A stretch of DNA of 64,000 nucleotides from Streptomyces sp. NBRC 109706 (GTDB lineage Bacteria; Actinomycetota; Actinomycetes; Streptomycetales; Streptomycetaceae): the NCBI RefSeq assembly GCF_000974485.1, contig NZ_BBOM01000009.1, forward strand, positions 186,001-250,000. Direction: 5' to 3'. The number at the start of each line of letters is the position of its first letter. Position 1 is the stretch's first letter. Positions 29,003 through 37,418 of the stretch are shown piece after piece. The notes below the pieces were generated by a model that was not told the origin of the DNA, did not search any database, and saw only the letters and a program-made list of their open reading frames with translations. A program made the translations under genes and the position numbers.

Positions 29003-29820
29003 GCACGCCGCCGCGCCACGCCGCCGGACCGGGTGAACCTGCCGCGCCGCACCGCCGACTGTGGCGACGCGACTGGATCAGGCTGCCCGACCTGCCGCCC
29101 GACCGCGATACCGAAGTTCACTGGCTGCACCTCGATGTCCACTACTGCGATCTTCGCCAGCCACCAGCCGAACGGCGCCCAGCCGCCGCCTCGTTGGCCG
29201 CCCTGGACATCGACGGGGTGCTGGCGCTGGCCGGCCAGGAGGCGTTCGCCGGCCGGCTGCTGGACCACGGCGACCATGTGGAGTGGACCAGGCCGCTCTC
29301 GCTGCACCCGGCCGGGCCGACCCCGGACGCCGGCCGGCTCCACCGCGCGCCCGACGGCGCGCTGATCGAGACCGGCGTCCACCAGCCCTACACCGAACGC
29401 TGGGTCGCCGCGTCGCCACCCGCCCCGTCCACCCCACCCGCCATCGTTCGGGAGTCGCCGCTGCGCGGCCCCGACGGGCGGCGTGGGCTGCTGCTCCGGC
29501 TCGGCGACCACTTCGGCTATGTCCGGGACCGCCGCCCGGGAACGCTGCGGGACGACGCCTCGCTGCGCGACCAGCTCCGCGAGGCCACGTCGAACCTCCA
29601 CCATGCCCGCCAACTGGTCGATTTCGAACTGTCCATGGGGCGCGTCGACCGACGGGACGACGGCGGCGAGGTCTGGAGCATCGTCCGCTCCACCCTGCCC
29701 TGGCGGGTCGGCGCCGACCTCGCCCCCGCCCCGGGCCGCGAGCCCGACCGGCTGACCGTCGCGGATCACTCCCCCGACGGCCAACCCACCCGCACCCGTT
29801 GGGCGCTCGCCGCGCCCTGA
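28999..29820 (+). CDS. Unassigned protein in the guanidine/urea operon (possible HRI1-like lipocalin fold)
   Basis: The 273-residue protein starts inside the carboxylase stop (ATGA). No catalytic motif or signal peptide is visible. Aromatic and polar residues alternate as in beta-barrels (VHWLHLDVHYCDLRQ, DHVEWTRPLSLHP), followed by GALIETGVHQPYTERW and GLLLRLGDHFGYVRDRRPG. The last two patterns recall the ETG...ELW and GRWIQG stretches of fungal HRI1 lipocalin-like proteins, but the similarity is weak and from memory. The gene order says it serves the same pathway, perhaps binding a small ligand. Real gene: yes; function: unknown. Confidence 0.7.
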   Translation: MSTPPRHAAGPGEPAAPHRRLWRRDWIRLPDLPPDRDTEVHWLHLDVHYCDLRQPPAERRPAAASLAALDIDGVLALAGQEAFAGRLLDHGDHVEWTRPLSLHPAGPTPDAGRLHRAPDGALIETGVHQPYTERWVAASPPAPSTPPAIVRESPLRGPDGRRGLLLRLGDHFGYVRDRRPGTLRDDASLRDQLREATSNLHHARQLVDFELSMGRVDRRDDGGEVWSIVRSTLPWRVGADLAPAPGREPDRLTVADHSPDGQPTRTRWALAAP

Positions 29821-29852
29821 CGCCCCGACGCCCCGACGCCCCGACGCCCCGA
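29821..29852 (+). repeat. Four tandem copies of CGCCCCGA
   Basis: The 8-base unit is repeated four times without change directly after the stop codon of the unassigned gene and eight bases or so before the ribosome site GAAGGGAA of the oxygenase gene. Copy number could vary by slippage and change spacing between the two genes. Confidence 0.85.
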
Positions 29853-29866
29853 GAAGGGAACTCCCC

Positions 29867-30913
29867 ATGGACGCAACGGACTTCACCGCCATCCCGATCC
29901 TCGATATCGCACCGCTGCTGACCGCCGACCATCCGGACCGCGCGGCGACCGTGGCCCGCCTCGGCGACGCCGCCCGACGCGTCGGCTTCGCCCAACTGGT
30001 CGGCCATGGCGTGGACCAGAGCCTCTTCGACGCGCTACTCGCCGCCACCCGACGGTTCTTCGCCCTGCCGACCGAGGAGAAGATGCGTTCCTATATCGGC
30101 CGGTCCAGCAACCACCGGGGCTATGTCCCCATCGGCGAGGAGGTGTTCGCCGGCGCCACCCCCGACCACAAGGAGGCGTTCGACCTCTCCCTCGACCTGC
30201 CCGCAGACGACCCCCGCTATCTGGCCGGCAACCCGCTCCTCGGCCCCAACCAGTGGCCCGATCTCGACGACTTCCGCGCGCCGGTGCTGGCCTACTACCG
30301 GGCGGTCTTCGACCTCGCCCGCGTACTGCTCCGGGCCTTCGCCGAATCGCTGGGCGAACCGGCGGACCGCTTCGACCGCCATGTCAGCACCCCACCGGCC
30401 CAACTACGGCTGATCCACTACCCGTTCGACGCCGAGGCGCAGGACCGCCCCGGCATCGGCGCGCACACCGACTACGAGTGCCTGACGCTGCTGCGGCCCA
30501 CCACCGGCGGACTCGAAGTGATGAACGGCGCCGGCGACTGGCTCGACGTGCCGTTCGTCGAGAACGCGTTCGTCCTCAACATCGGTGATCTGCTGGAGGT
30601 TTGGACCAACGGCGAGTTCACCGCGACCACCCACCGGGTCCGCAAGGTGCCGGCGGAACGTTACTCGTTCCCGCTGTTCTTCAACGTGGACTACGACACC
30701 GCCGTGGCCCCGCTGCCCGCCTTTGTCGACCAACACCGGCCGGCGAAGCCGCCGTTGGTCGCCGGCGAGCATCTGTTCGCGCAGACCGCGCAGAGCTTCC
30801 GCTATCTGCGCCGCCGCCTCGCCGACGGCAGCCTGACGCTGCCCGAGGACGCCCGCCCACTGTCCTCCTTCGGCCAGGAGGCCAGACAGCGAGAGGCCGC
30901 CCACCCCGGCTGA
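29867..30913 (+). CDS. 2-oxoglutarate/Fe(II)-dependent oxygenase (isopenicillin N synthase family)
   Basis: The 348-residue protein has the DIOX_N region (IPILDIAPLLTAD, GFAQLVGHGVD) and the oxygenase core with iron ligands His and Asp in GAHTDYECLTLL near residue 200, the distal His in TTHRVRKVPAERYS near 255, and the 2-oxoglutarate Arg and Ser in ERYS. Family members hydroxylate amino acids or form rings. In plants related enzymes hydroxylate homoarginine and release guanidine, so a role in generating the substrate of the upstream carboxylase is attractive but unproven. It follows the operon genes by 46 bases with GAAGGGAA as ribosome site. Confidence 0.85.
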   Translation: MDATDFTAIPILDIAPLLTADHPDRAATVARLGDAARRVGFAQLVGHGVDQSLFDALLAATRRFFALPTEEKMRSYIGRSSNHRGYVPIGEEVFAGATPDHKEAFDLSLDLPADDPRYLAGNPLLGPNQWPDLDDFRAPVLAYYRAVFDLARVLLRAFAESLGEPADRFDRHVSTPPAQLRLIHYPFDAEAQDRPGIGAHTDYECLTLLRPTTGGLEVMNGAGDWLDVPFVENAFVLNIGDLLEVWTNGEFTATTHRVRKVPAERYSFPLFFNVDYDTAVAPLPAFVDQHRPAKPPLVAGEHLFAQTAQSFRYLRRRLADGSLTLPEDARPLSSFGQEARQREAAHPG

Positions 30914-31019
30914 CCTGCCGGAACGCCCCTCGCGACCAGAAATCCCGCATGTCCGCACGCGACTCCGACGCCGACGCCGGGCTCGCTCCCCGCCCCTTCT
31001 CCCCCTTCTGGAGCACCCC

Positions 31020-32525
31020 ATGATCATTACCGGCGTCGGTATCTGTATGGCGCTGATCACCGTGATCGGCGTCTTCTCCGCCCGCCGCGTCCAAGGCGAC
31101 TCGGCCAACTACCTGGTGGCCGGGCGGAGTCTGCCGGCCGCACTGGTCGCCACCCTGCTGATCTCGCAGGCCGTGGACTCCAACGCGACCCTGGGCAACG
31201 CCGATCTCACCTCCGGCTTCGGCTTCTGGGCCGGCGCCGCGCTGCCCATCGGCCTGGCCCTCTGCCTGTTGCTGATGGGACTGTTCTTCGCCCGCCGCAT
31301 CCGCGCCAGCGAGGCGGTCACCCTGCCCGAGTTCTTCGAGCAACGCTTCGGCCGGGGCGTGCAGTTGGCTTCCTCCGTACTGACCGTCGGCAGCTTCGCC
31401 ATCCTGCTCGCCGGCAACCTGGTCGCCATCGGCTTCCTCTTCGAGTTCTTCTCCGGCCTCAGCTACACCACCGGCATCGTGGTGACCATCCCGATCGTTC
31501 TCCTCTACACCCTCTCCGGCGGCATGTTCGCCGGACTCTCCACCGGGCTGGCCCAGTTCGCCCTGAACACCGTCGGCGTGCTGGCCCTGGTGATCTGGAT
31601 GGCCACCACCCACGGCTTCGACATCCCGGCCGGACTCGGCCCCGGCGACCTGGAACAGCTGACCTCGACCGAGCACGGGGCCGCCATCAACTGGGCCACC
31701 ATCATCGCCCTCGGCCTGGGCAACCTCGTCGCCATCGATCTGATGCAGCGGATCTTCTCCGCCCGCAGCCCCAACGACGCCCGCCGCGCCGCGCTCTCCG
31801 CAGCCGCCGGCATCCTGGTGTTCTGTCTCCCGCTGTCCTTTGTCGCCCTGGCCGCCGTCACCGTCGTCGGCGACCGCGCGGCCGAAGGCCCCATCCTCTA
31901 CGTGCTGTTGGGGCACCACGCCCCGACCTGGCTGGCCGTACTGGTCCTCTCGGGGCTGCTGGCCGCCAGCCTGACCACCATCGGCGGCATCCTGCTGGCC
32001 ACCTCCTCCGTGGTGGTCCGCAATGTGCTCCGAGTGGACGCCGACGCCACGGTGATGACCCCCAGGGTGCTGCGCGCCACCCGCGTCACCATGCTGCCGA
32101 TCGCCGTGGCCGCCACGGTGGTCGCGCTCCGCGTCCCACAGACCGGCATCCTGCTGACACTCACCTTCGACCTGCTGCTCGCCAGCCTGATCGCGCCCTT
32201 TGTCCTGGGCACCTTCTGGCGGCGTGGCGATGCGCGGGCGGCCGGCGCGGCGATCGTGGTGGGCATCGCGGTGCGGTTGGTGTGCTTTGTACTCACCCCC
32301 ACCATCTATGGCACCGAGAACACCCTGCTCTATGTCTCCAACGACTTCCTGTCCGCGTCGATCGACGGCTGGTCGACCTTCCTGGCGGCCGGCGCCTCGC
32401 TGCTCGCCTATCTGACGGTCGCGGCGCTCCGTCCGGCCCCCGAACCCGCCGGCCCTTCCGCGCCTCCGTCCACGACCCCGAGCGTTCCCCGTTCCCCCGA
32501 TGCGGACCTCGCGCCGGCCCGCTGA
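31020..32525 (+). CDS. Sodium:solute symporter (SSS family)
   Basis: The 501-residue membrane protein has about 13 helices, starting VGICMALITVIGVFSARR and GDSANYLVAGRSLPAALVA, the SSS sodium site region SLTTIGGILLATSSVVVRN, and a hydrophilic Pro-rich C-tail of about 35 residues. The family includes urea (DUR3-like), allantoin-type and amino acid importers. Its place at the end of the carboxylase operon suggests uptake of urea, guanidine or a guanidino compound; this is inference. The preceding 106 bases hold no ORF and only a weak CTGGAG ribosome site. Confidence 0.85.
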   Translation: MIITGVGICMALITVIGVFSARRVQGDSANYLVAGRSLPAALVATLLISQAVDSNATLGNADLTSGFGFWAGAALPIGLALCLLLMGLFFARRIRASEAVTLPEFFEQRFGRGVQLASSVLTVGSFAILLAGNLVAIGFLFEFFSGLSYTTGIVVTIPIVLLYTLSGGMFAGLSTGLAQFALNTVGVLALVIWMATTHGFDIPAGLGPGDLEQLTSTEHGAAINWATIIALGLGNLVAIDLMQRIFSARSPNDARRAALSAAAGILVFCLPLSFVALAAVTVVGDRAAEGPILYVLLGHHAPTWLAVLVLSGLLAASLTTIGGILLATSSVVVRNVLRVDADATVMTPRVLRATRVTMLPIAVAATVVALRVPQTGILLTLTFDLLLASLIAPFVLGTFWRRGDARAAGAAIVVGIAVRLVCFVLTPTIYGTENTLLYVSNDFLSASIDGWSTFLAAGASLLAYLTVAALRPAPEPAGPSAPPSTTPSVPRSPDADLAPAR

Positions 32526-32559
32526 CCGCCCGCCGGGGCGCCCCTGGCATGCTGGTGCG

Positions 32560-33258
32560 GTGAGCACCAGTGTCCCGGGGCGCCCCCGGCTCGCACAGAA
32601 GCGCCGACCAGGCACCACACCGAGGGACGAAGTCCTCGACGCGGCCGGGGAGTTGTTCACCACCCGTGGCTACGCGGCGACCTCGACCCGGAAAATCGCC
32701 GAGGCCGTGGGCATGCGTCAGCCCTCCCTCTACCACCACTTCAGAACCAAGGACGACATCCTGGAGGCCCTGCTCAGCGGCACCGTCGCCGGCCCGCTGC
32801 GCATCGCCGACGCCCTGGCCCGGCGCCCCCTCTCCGCCCCCGTCCGGCTGCACGCGCTCTGCCACGGGGACGCCGTCCAGCTGTGGACCAGCCCCTGGAA
32901 CCTGGGCATCCTCTATCTGCTGCCCGAGGTCCGCACCGAACGGTTCGCCCGCTTCCACCAGCAGCGGGACGCGCTGCGACTGCGCTACCGGGCGCTCTCC
33001 CAGGCCGTGTTGGACGAGGCCCCGGCCCCGCCGACCGGTGGCTACCGGGCCGACCCGGCCGACGACACGGTCTTCCGGCTGACCGAAACCCTCCCCAACC
33101 TACGCGCGGACGGCCTCGGCCACCCCGACCAGCCGCTGCGCACCGCCGACCTGGCCCTGCACACCCTCGGCTGGCCCGACAACCCCGCCACCCTCCACGC
33201 CCCTTCGGCCCAAGCCCTCGAACAGGCCACCTCGGACGCGACCCCGCCCACCGACTGA
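32560..33258 (+). CDS. TetR/AcrR-family regulator
   Basis: The 232-residue protein has an N-terminal helix-turn-helix (DEVLDAAGELFTTRGYAATS then TRKIAEAVGMRQPSLYHHFR) and a variable ligand domain. It begins with GTG at 32560, 34 bases after the symporter stop, so it may be the local repressor of the guanidine/urea operon or symporter. The longer open frame upstream reads through the symporter end and is less likely. Ligand unknown. Confidence 0.85.
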   Translation: MSTSVPGRPRLAQKRRPGTTPRDEVLDAAGELFTTRGYAATSTRKIAEAVGMRQPSLYHHFRTKDDILEALLSGTVAGPLRIADALARRPLSAPVRLHALCHGDAVQLWTSPWNLGILYLLPEVRTERFARFHQQRDALRLRYRALSQAVLDEAPAPPTGGYRADPADDTVFRLTETLPNLRADGLGHPDQPLRTADLALHTLGWPDNPATLHAPSAQALEQATSDATPPTD

Positions 33259-33409
33259 CCCGAACCGGCCCCGAACGGCAGTCGAAGAATCACCCGACCG
33301 CCGGCCTCGGCGGGGCGGTCGGCCAACGACCGCACCGACCGTGGACGTCCGCCCGCGCCGCCTGCAACCGCCGGGGCGGGCCGACCGCCGGCGCTCCGGC
33401 CCGCCCGCG

Positions 33410-33766
33410 TCAGTCGGACAGCAGCACCACCCGCAGGGGGACCCGCCCGGCGCTCCCCACGCTCTCCGCACTCAGCAGTTCCAGGGTCTCCAGCAGCTCC
33501 GCCCGCTCCCCGGGGTGCTCGGCCAGCAGCGCCTCCGCATGCTCGATGACCAGGAGGCAGCGTTCCGCGCCCAGCCAGCGCAGGTCCCGCAGGCAGTCGG
33601 TCAGGGCGTCCCAGTTCCACCCGAAGTAGTCGGGCAGCCGTACCTCCTCCCGGAACCGGGCGAACACCGCGTCCCGATCCCCCATCCGCCGCCCGTCGAG
33701 CCGAGCCACGTACACCAGGCCACTCGCCGAAGCGACCACATCCACCGGCAACCGATCCACGGCCAC
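33410..33766 (-). CDS. Barstar-family RNase inhibitor
   Basis: The 118-residue protein has the barstar pattern: VARLDGRRMGDRDAVFARFR, LPDYFGWNWDALTDCLRDL and WLGAERCLLVIEHAE. Barstars bind and block barnase-type RNases. No barnase-like gene is adjacent, so it is an orphan immunity protein or inhibits a remote enzyme. Start GTG 33766 (or GTG 33760) follows GAGGGAAGGG. Confidence 0.85.
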   Translation of the reverse strand: MAVDRLPVDVVASASGLVYVARLDGRRMGDRDAVFARFREEVRLPDYFGWNWDALTDCLRDLRWLGAERCLLVIEHAEALLAEHPGERAELLETLELLSAESVGSAGRVPLRVVLLSD

Positions 33767-34159
33767 CCCCTTCCCTCACTCCCCGTCACACCCTGCCCAC
33801 CCCCCACACCCATCACTACCCGACCCACCTGCCAGTCGCCACGCGGCCCGCCTGCCCGGGCCCCACTACCCCGCCGTCCGTGTTGGCCACCGCCCCACGC
33901 CCGCGCCTCGCCCGCCTTCCCCTCACCACCTGCCCGACCGGCCCCCCCACCAGCCACACCCACCTGCCAGTCGCCGCCCGGCCCGCCTGCCCGTCACTAT
34001 CTGTCGCGCACCGCCGGACCGCCCCCGCCGGCGCCCCGCCGCGCATCCGCCAAGCCGGCGCGGCCAGCGCACCGCGCACCGCGTGTCGCTCCGCCGCCCC
34101 CGTTGGCGAACCACCGGATGATAAGGCCCGAACCCCACCATTCCTCTCGAAGGATCGCC
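33767..34159. other. Gene-free C-rich stretch with a direct repeat
   Basis: No believable ORF lies here. The plus strand is extremely C-rich. A 36-base segment at 33823-33858 is repeated at 33958-33993 with about two or three mismatches. The last bases hold a GAAGGA ribosome site for the VOC gene. Confidence 0.6.
33823..33993 (+). repeat. Imperfect 36-base direct repeat, 135 bases apart
   Basis: Both copies (33823-33858 and 33958-33993) share ACCCACCTGCCAGTCGCC and CCCGCCTGCCCG, differing in the middle six bases (ACGCGG against GCCCGG). Origin unknown. Confidence 0.75.
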
Positions 34160-34618
34160 ATGGCGGAACCGTCCTTTCCCGCGCCCACGGCCGAGCAGGG
34201 CCTGTTGGTGACCCATTTCCTGACCGTGCGGGACGTGTCCCGGGCCCGCCGCTTCTACAGCGAGGTGCTGGGCGGGGAGATCGTCCTGGCGGAGAACCCC
34301 TGCACCATCAAGCTCGCCAACACCTGGATCATCATGAACCCCGGCGGTGGGCCCACCCCCGACAAGCCCGGGATCACCCTCGCCGCACCCACCGACGCCG
34401 GCACCGCGTCCGCCTTTCTGAACCTCCGGGTCGCGGACATCCACGCCCGCTACGACGAATGGCGCGGCAAGGGCGCCGAGTTCGTCACGGAGCCTCTGGA
34501 CAGAGGGGCGGAGATCCGGTGCTATCTGCGCGATCCCGATGGCTATCTGATCGAGGTCGGTCAGGCGACCGGGATGCTCCACGGCCACTACGCCAAGGCC
34601 GGCAACAGCGCGAAGTGA
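34160..34618 (+). CDS. VOC-family protein (glyoxalase/bleomycin resistance fold)
   Basis: The 152-residue protein holds two beta-alpha-beta-beta-beta modules: HFLTVRDVSRARRFYSEVLG at the start and FLNLRVADIHARYDEWRGKG later, ending YLRDPDGYLIEVGQA with the usual metal-site Glu. VOC enzymes range from lyases to dioxygenases and drug-binding proteins; the substrate is not visible. ATG 34160 has GAAGGA six bases upstream. Single gene unit. Confidence 0.85.
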   Translation: MAEPSFPAPTAEQGLLVTHFLTVRDVSRARRFYSEVLGGEIVLAENPCTIKLANTWIIMNPGGGPTPDKPGITLAAPTDAGTASAFLNLRVADIHARYDEWRGKGAEFVTEPLDRGAEIRCYLRDPDGYLIEVGQATGMLHGHYAKAGNSAK

Positions 34619-34682
34619 CCGGATGTCCGGGGTGACCGGGTGACCGCATGACCAGGTGACCGGATGTCCGGGGTGACCGGCG
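34616..34682 (+). repeat. TGACCGG-type octamer minisatellite
   Basis: From the VOC gene stop codon onward the sequence consists of TGACCxxx units: a 17-base unit TGACCGGATGTCCGGGG, three octamers (ending GGG, GCA, AGG), the 17-base unit again and one more TGACCGG. The stop TGA is the first base triplet of the array. Confidence 0.8.
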
Positions 34683-34733
34683 GAGGGCCGGAAACGGGAC
34701 GCCGCCGGCCCTCGCCGATCGCCGCCCGCGTGT

Positions 34734-35207
34734 TCAGCCCGCGTACGCGGCTTCGAGGCCCCGGATGTCGATCTTCTTCATGCCGAGCATGGCCCGCATC
34801 ACCCGCTGGGACCTCTCGGGGTCGGGGTCGGCGATCAACTCCGTAAGGATCTTGGGCACGATCTGCCAGGAGACGCCGAACTTGTCCTTGAGCCAGCCAC
34901 ACTCGACCTCCTGACCGCCATTGGCGGTCAGTTGTGCCCAGTAGCTGTCGACTTCCTCCTGGGACTCGCACTCCACATAGAGCGAGATCGCCTCGTTGAA
35001 GGTGAACTCGGGGCCACCGTTGAGACCGATGAACCGCTGCCCGAACAACTCGAAGGTCACGGTCATCACCGAGCCCGGCTCGCGGGGGCCCGCCCCCCCG
35101 TAGCGCTGGGTCTCCAGAACGCGGGAGTTGTCGAAGACCGACGTGTAGAAGGCCGCCGCCTCCTCCGCCTGGTCGTCGAACCACAGGTTCGTGATGATTT
35201 TCTGCAT
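34734..35207 (-). CDS. PhnB-like VOC-family protein
   Basis: The 157-residue protein is of the PhnB/3-demethylubiquinone-like VOC branch: KIITNLWFDDQAEEAAAFYT, SVMTVTFELFGQRFIGLNGG, LYVECESQEEVDSYW and GWLKDKFGVSWQIVP. Function in this branch is mostly unassigned. ATG 35207 is preceded by AGGAGT. It has no operon partner. Confidence 0.85.
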   Translation of the reverse strand: MQKIITNLWFDDQAEEAAAFYTSVFDNSRVLETQRYGGAGPREPGSVMTVTFELFGQRFIGLNGGPEFTFNEAISLYVECESQEEVDSYWAQLTANGGQEVECGWLKDKFGVSWQIVPKILTELIADPDPERSQRVMRAMLGMKKIDIRGLEAAYAG

Positions 35208-35565
35208 GTCGGACTCCTACTCCTCGACGTCTGAGCGCTGTCGAGGGGTGGACCGCTGCCGGGCGTCGAACTCATCGCCGATCGACCGACTGGCCGACCA
35301 CGGAGCGGCGCGGCGCGGCAACACCACAACACAGAGTGAACCCTAACGGGTGATTGTGACGCTACGTGATCGTGCGTACCGTCGGAGGCGCGGGTGGGCG
35401 CCTTCGGTATCGAGGGGCCGCAGCCGCCGGGCCGGGTGCGGGCCGGGCGGCTGCGGGCGGTCGGGGCGGCGCAGGCAGGCGACGCGCCCGGCCCCGAAAG
35501 AGAGGAGCGGCAACAGAGACAGAAGCGAGCGGAACGGAGTCGCAACGTGGAAATGGGTCAGTCGG
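35208..35565. other. Intergenic stretch with a terminator-like hairpin
   Basis: No supported gene. CCGCAGCCGCC (35418-35428) pairs with GGCGGCTGCGG (35446-35456), an 11-bp perfect stem with a 17-base loop that could end the minus-strand isomerase-oxidoreductase operon. The rest probably holds the promoter of the PhnB-like gene, though I see no clear -35/-10. Confidence 0.5.
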
Positions 35566-36675
35566 TCAGCCGAGTTCCGCGGCGTAGGGGTCCCAGTCCT
35601 CGGGCAGCGGGGTCGGCGCGGGAAGGGGGGTGTTGACGCTCTCGTCGGTGAAGCTGTGCGCCTCGGCTGAGGCCGTGATCGCGGCCATGGTGTGCAGCAC
35701 ATGAAGCGCCAACTCGCCTGAGGCGCGGTGTGGTTGGCCGGTGCGCAGGGCTCGGGCCATCTCCAGGACGCCGATGCCCCGGCCGGCGGTGGTTCCGGTG
35801 ACCGGGAGTTCCTGCCACTCGTCGGAGTCGTTGGCCCTGACCTGGACGGGGCCGGTGAAGGTGTTGGGGTCGGGCACGGCGAGGGCGCCCTCGCTGCCGA
35901 TGACCTCGAACATGATCCGGCGGGTCGCCGAGTCGAAGCTGAAGACCGAGGCGGCGCTCGGGCCCGAGTGGAACTCCAACAGCGCGCTCACATGGGTGGG
36001 CACGTCGACGGGGAACTCCTGGCCCGCCTTGGGGCCCGAGCCGGTGACCCTGCGGTCGCGGCCCCGGCGGGCGGTGGCGGCGACCCGCGCCACGCCACCG
36101 AAGAGAGCGACAAGGGAGGTGAGGTAGTAGGGGCCGATGTCATAGAGCGGTCCGGCGCCCGGCTGGTAGAAGAAGGCCGGGTCGGGGTGCCAGCCCTCGG
36201 GGCCCAGACTCTGCACGGCGGTGTGCGCGGCTATCGGGGTGCCGATAAGGCCGGCCTGGACGGCTCGGAGCGCGGTCTGTATGCCGGCGCCGAGGAAGGT
36301 GTCGGGCGCGTTGCCCACCAGCAGCCCGCGTTCGGCGGCGTCGGCCAGCAGTCGCTCGCCCTGTTCGGGCAGGGTGGTGAGGGGCTTCTCGCCGTAGATG
36401 TGCTTGCCCGCCCGGACGGCCGCGTTCGCCACCTCGGCGTGAGCGGCGGGCACGGTGAGGTTGACGACGATCTCGACCTCGGGCACCGCCAACGCGGCGT
36501 CCAGATCGCCGGCCACGGGCACCTGGTACTCGGCGGCCACCCGGGCGGCGCGCTCGGTGTCCAGATCGGCGACGGCGAGCACCCGGGTGTCGGGGAAGCT
36601 GGTGAGGGCCTTCAGATAGGCGTCGCTGATGACTCCGGCGCCGACGACGGCGATACCTACGGGGCCGGTGGTCAT
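35566..36675 (-). CDS. Gfo/Idh/MocA-family oxidoreductase
   Basis: The 369-residue protein has an N-terminal Rossmann fold (VGIAVVGAGVISDAYLKAL) with the EKPL motif (YGEKPLTTL near residue 96), then a mixed beta-sheet domain. Family members oxidize sugars or inositols with NAD(P). The catalytic His is probably in the segment PLYDIGPYYLTSLV context, although the usual GxHxxD is modified to IGPYYL, so the reaction may differ. ATGA overlap with the upstream isomerase gene shows one operon. Confidence 0.85.
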   Translation of the reverse strand: MTTGPVGIAVVGAGVISDAYLKALTSFPDTRVLAVADLDTERAARVAAEYQVPVAGDLDAALAVPEVEIVVNLTVPAAHAEVANAAVRAGKHIYGEKPLTTLPEQGERLLADAAERGLLVGNAPDTFLGAGIQTALRAVQAGLIGTPIAAHTAVQSLGPEGWHPDPAFFYQPGAGPLYDIGPYYLTSLVALFGGVARVAATARRGRDRRVTGSGPKAGQEFPVDVPTHVSALLEFHSGPSAASVFSFDSATRRIMFEVIGSEGALAVPDPNTFTGPVQVRANDSDEWQELPVTGTTAGRGIGVLEMARALRTGQPHRASGELALHVLHTMAAITASAEAHSFTDESVNTPLPAPTPLPEDWDPYAAELG

Positions 36676-37418
36676 GCGGACTCCAGGGCGTTGAGGTAGG
36701 CGCGGCTGGCGGCCAGGGCCTCGAAGAGATCGGTGTCGCAGCTGTCGAGTTCGACGATGCGCAGCGCGTCGGGGGCGGCGGCGAGGATGTCACGCACCGG
36801 CATCCGGCCGGCGCCGACGGCGAGATGGGCACCGTCCCTGGTGAGGGGGCCGTCCTTGACGTGCAGGGCCCGCACCCGCTCGCCCAGGTCGGTCAGCAGT
36901 CGGGGGACATCGGCTCCGCCGAGGGCGGCCCAGTAGGTGTCCAGTTCCAGGAAGACGGCGGGATCGAGGAGTTCGGCGAGGAGTTCCAGGGCATGGCGGC
37001 CCTCGATCACCGGCTCAAGCTCCCACCAGTGGTTGTGGTAGCCGAGTTGGATGCCGTGTTCGGCGGCCTGCCCGGCCAGTCCGTTGAGCAGGTCGGCGGC
37101 GCGGGCGATGCCGTCGCGGGTGGTGAAGTCCTCCTCGGGGATGCCGGCGGGCACGATGGCCAACTCGCTGCCGACGGTGTTGATCGCGTCGAAGACCGGC
37201 CCCGGCTCGTCCTCTCTCACCAGGGCGACGGCATGGATGACGGGGACGGTGATGCCCAGGTCGTCGGCGACTCGACGGAAGCCCTCGGGGTCGTTGGTGG
37301 GGTCATAGGGTTCGACGGCGGTGAACCCGATGTCGGCGATCCGGCGCAGGGCGCCGTCGCGATCGTTCGCGATCGCCTCGCGCACGGTATAGAGCTGGAC
37401 GCCCAGAGGTTCGGGCAT
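36672..37418 (-). CDS. Sugar phosphate isomerase/epimerase family protein
   Basis: The 248-residue TIM barrel has the xylose isomerase-like AP endonuclease family patterns: GVQLYTVREAIANDRDGALR, GYHNHWWELEPV, LELDTYWAALGGADV and HVKDGP. Metal ligands (Glu, Asp, His) are in these motifs. Together with the Idh-type partner it resembles inositol or sugar catabolic pairs (IolE/IolG-like); the true sugar is unknown. ATG 37418 has GGAGG eight bases upstream. Confidence 0.85.
   Translation of the reverse strand: MPEPLGVQLYTVREAIANDRDGALRRIADIGFTAVEPYDPTNDPEGFRRVADDLGITVPVIHAVALVREDEPGPVFDAINTVGSELAIVPAGIPEEDFTTRDGIARAADLLNGLAGQAAEHGIQLGYHNHWWELEPVIEGRHALELLAELLDPAVFLELDTYWAALGGADVPRLLTDLGERVRALHVKDGPLTRDGAHLAVGAGRMPVRDILAAAPDALRIVELDSCDTDLFEALAASRAYLNALESA

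Noticed and set aside
35350..35670. Plus-strand Arg/Gly-rich ORF of about 106 codons
   Set aside because: It overlaps the end of the Idh-type gene and is made of Arg/Gly/Ser codons typical of chance frames at high GC.
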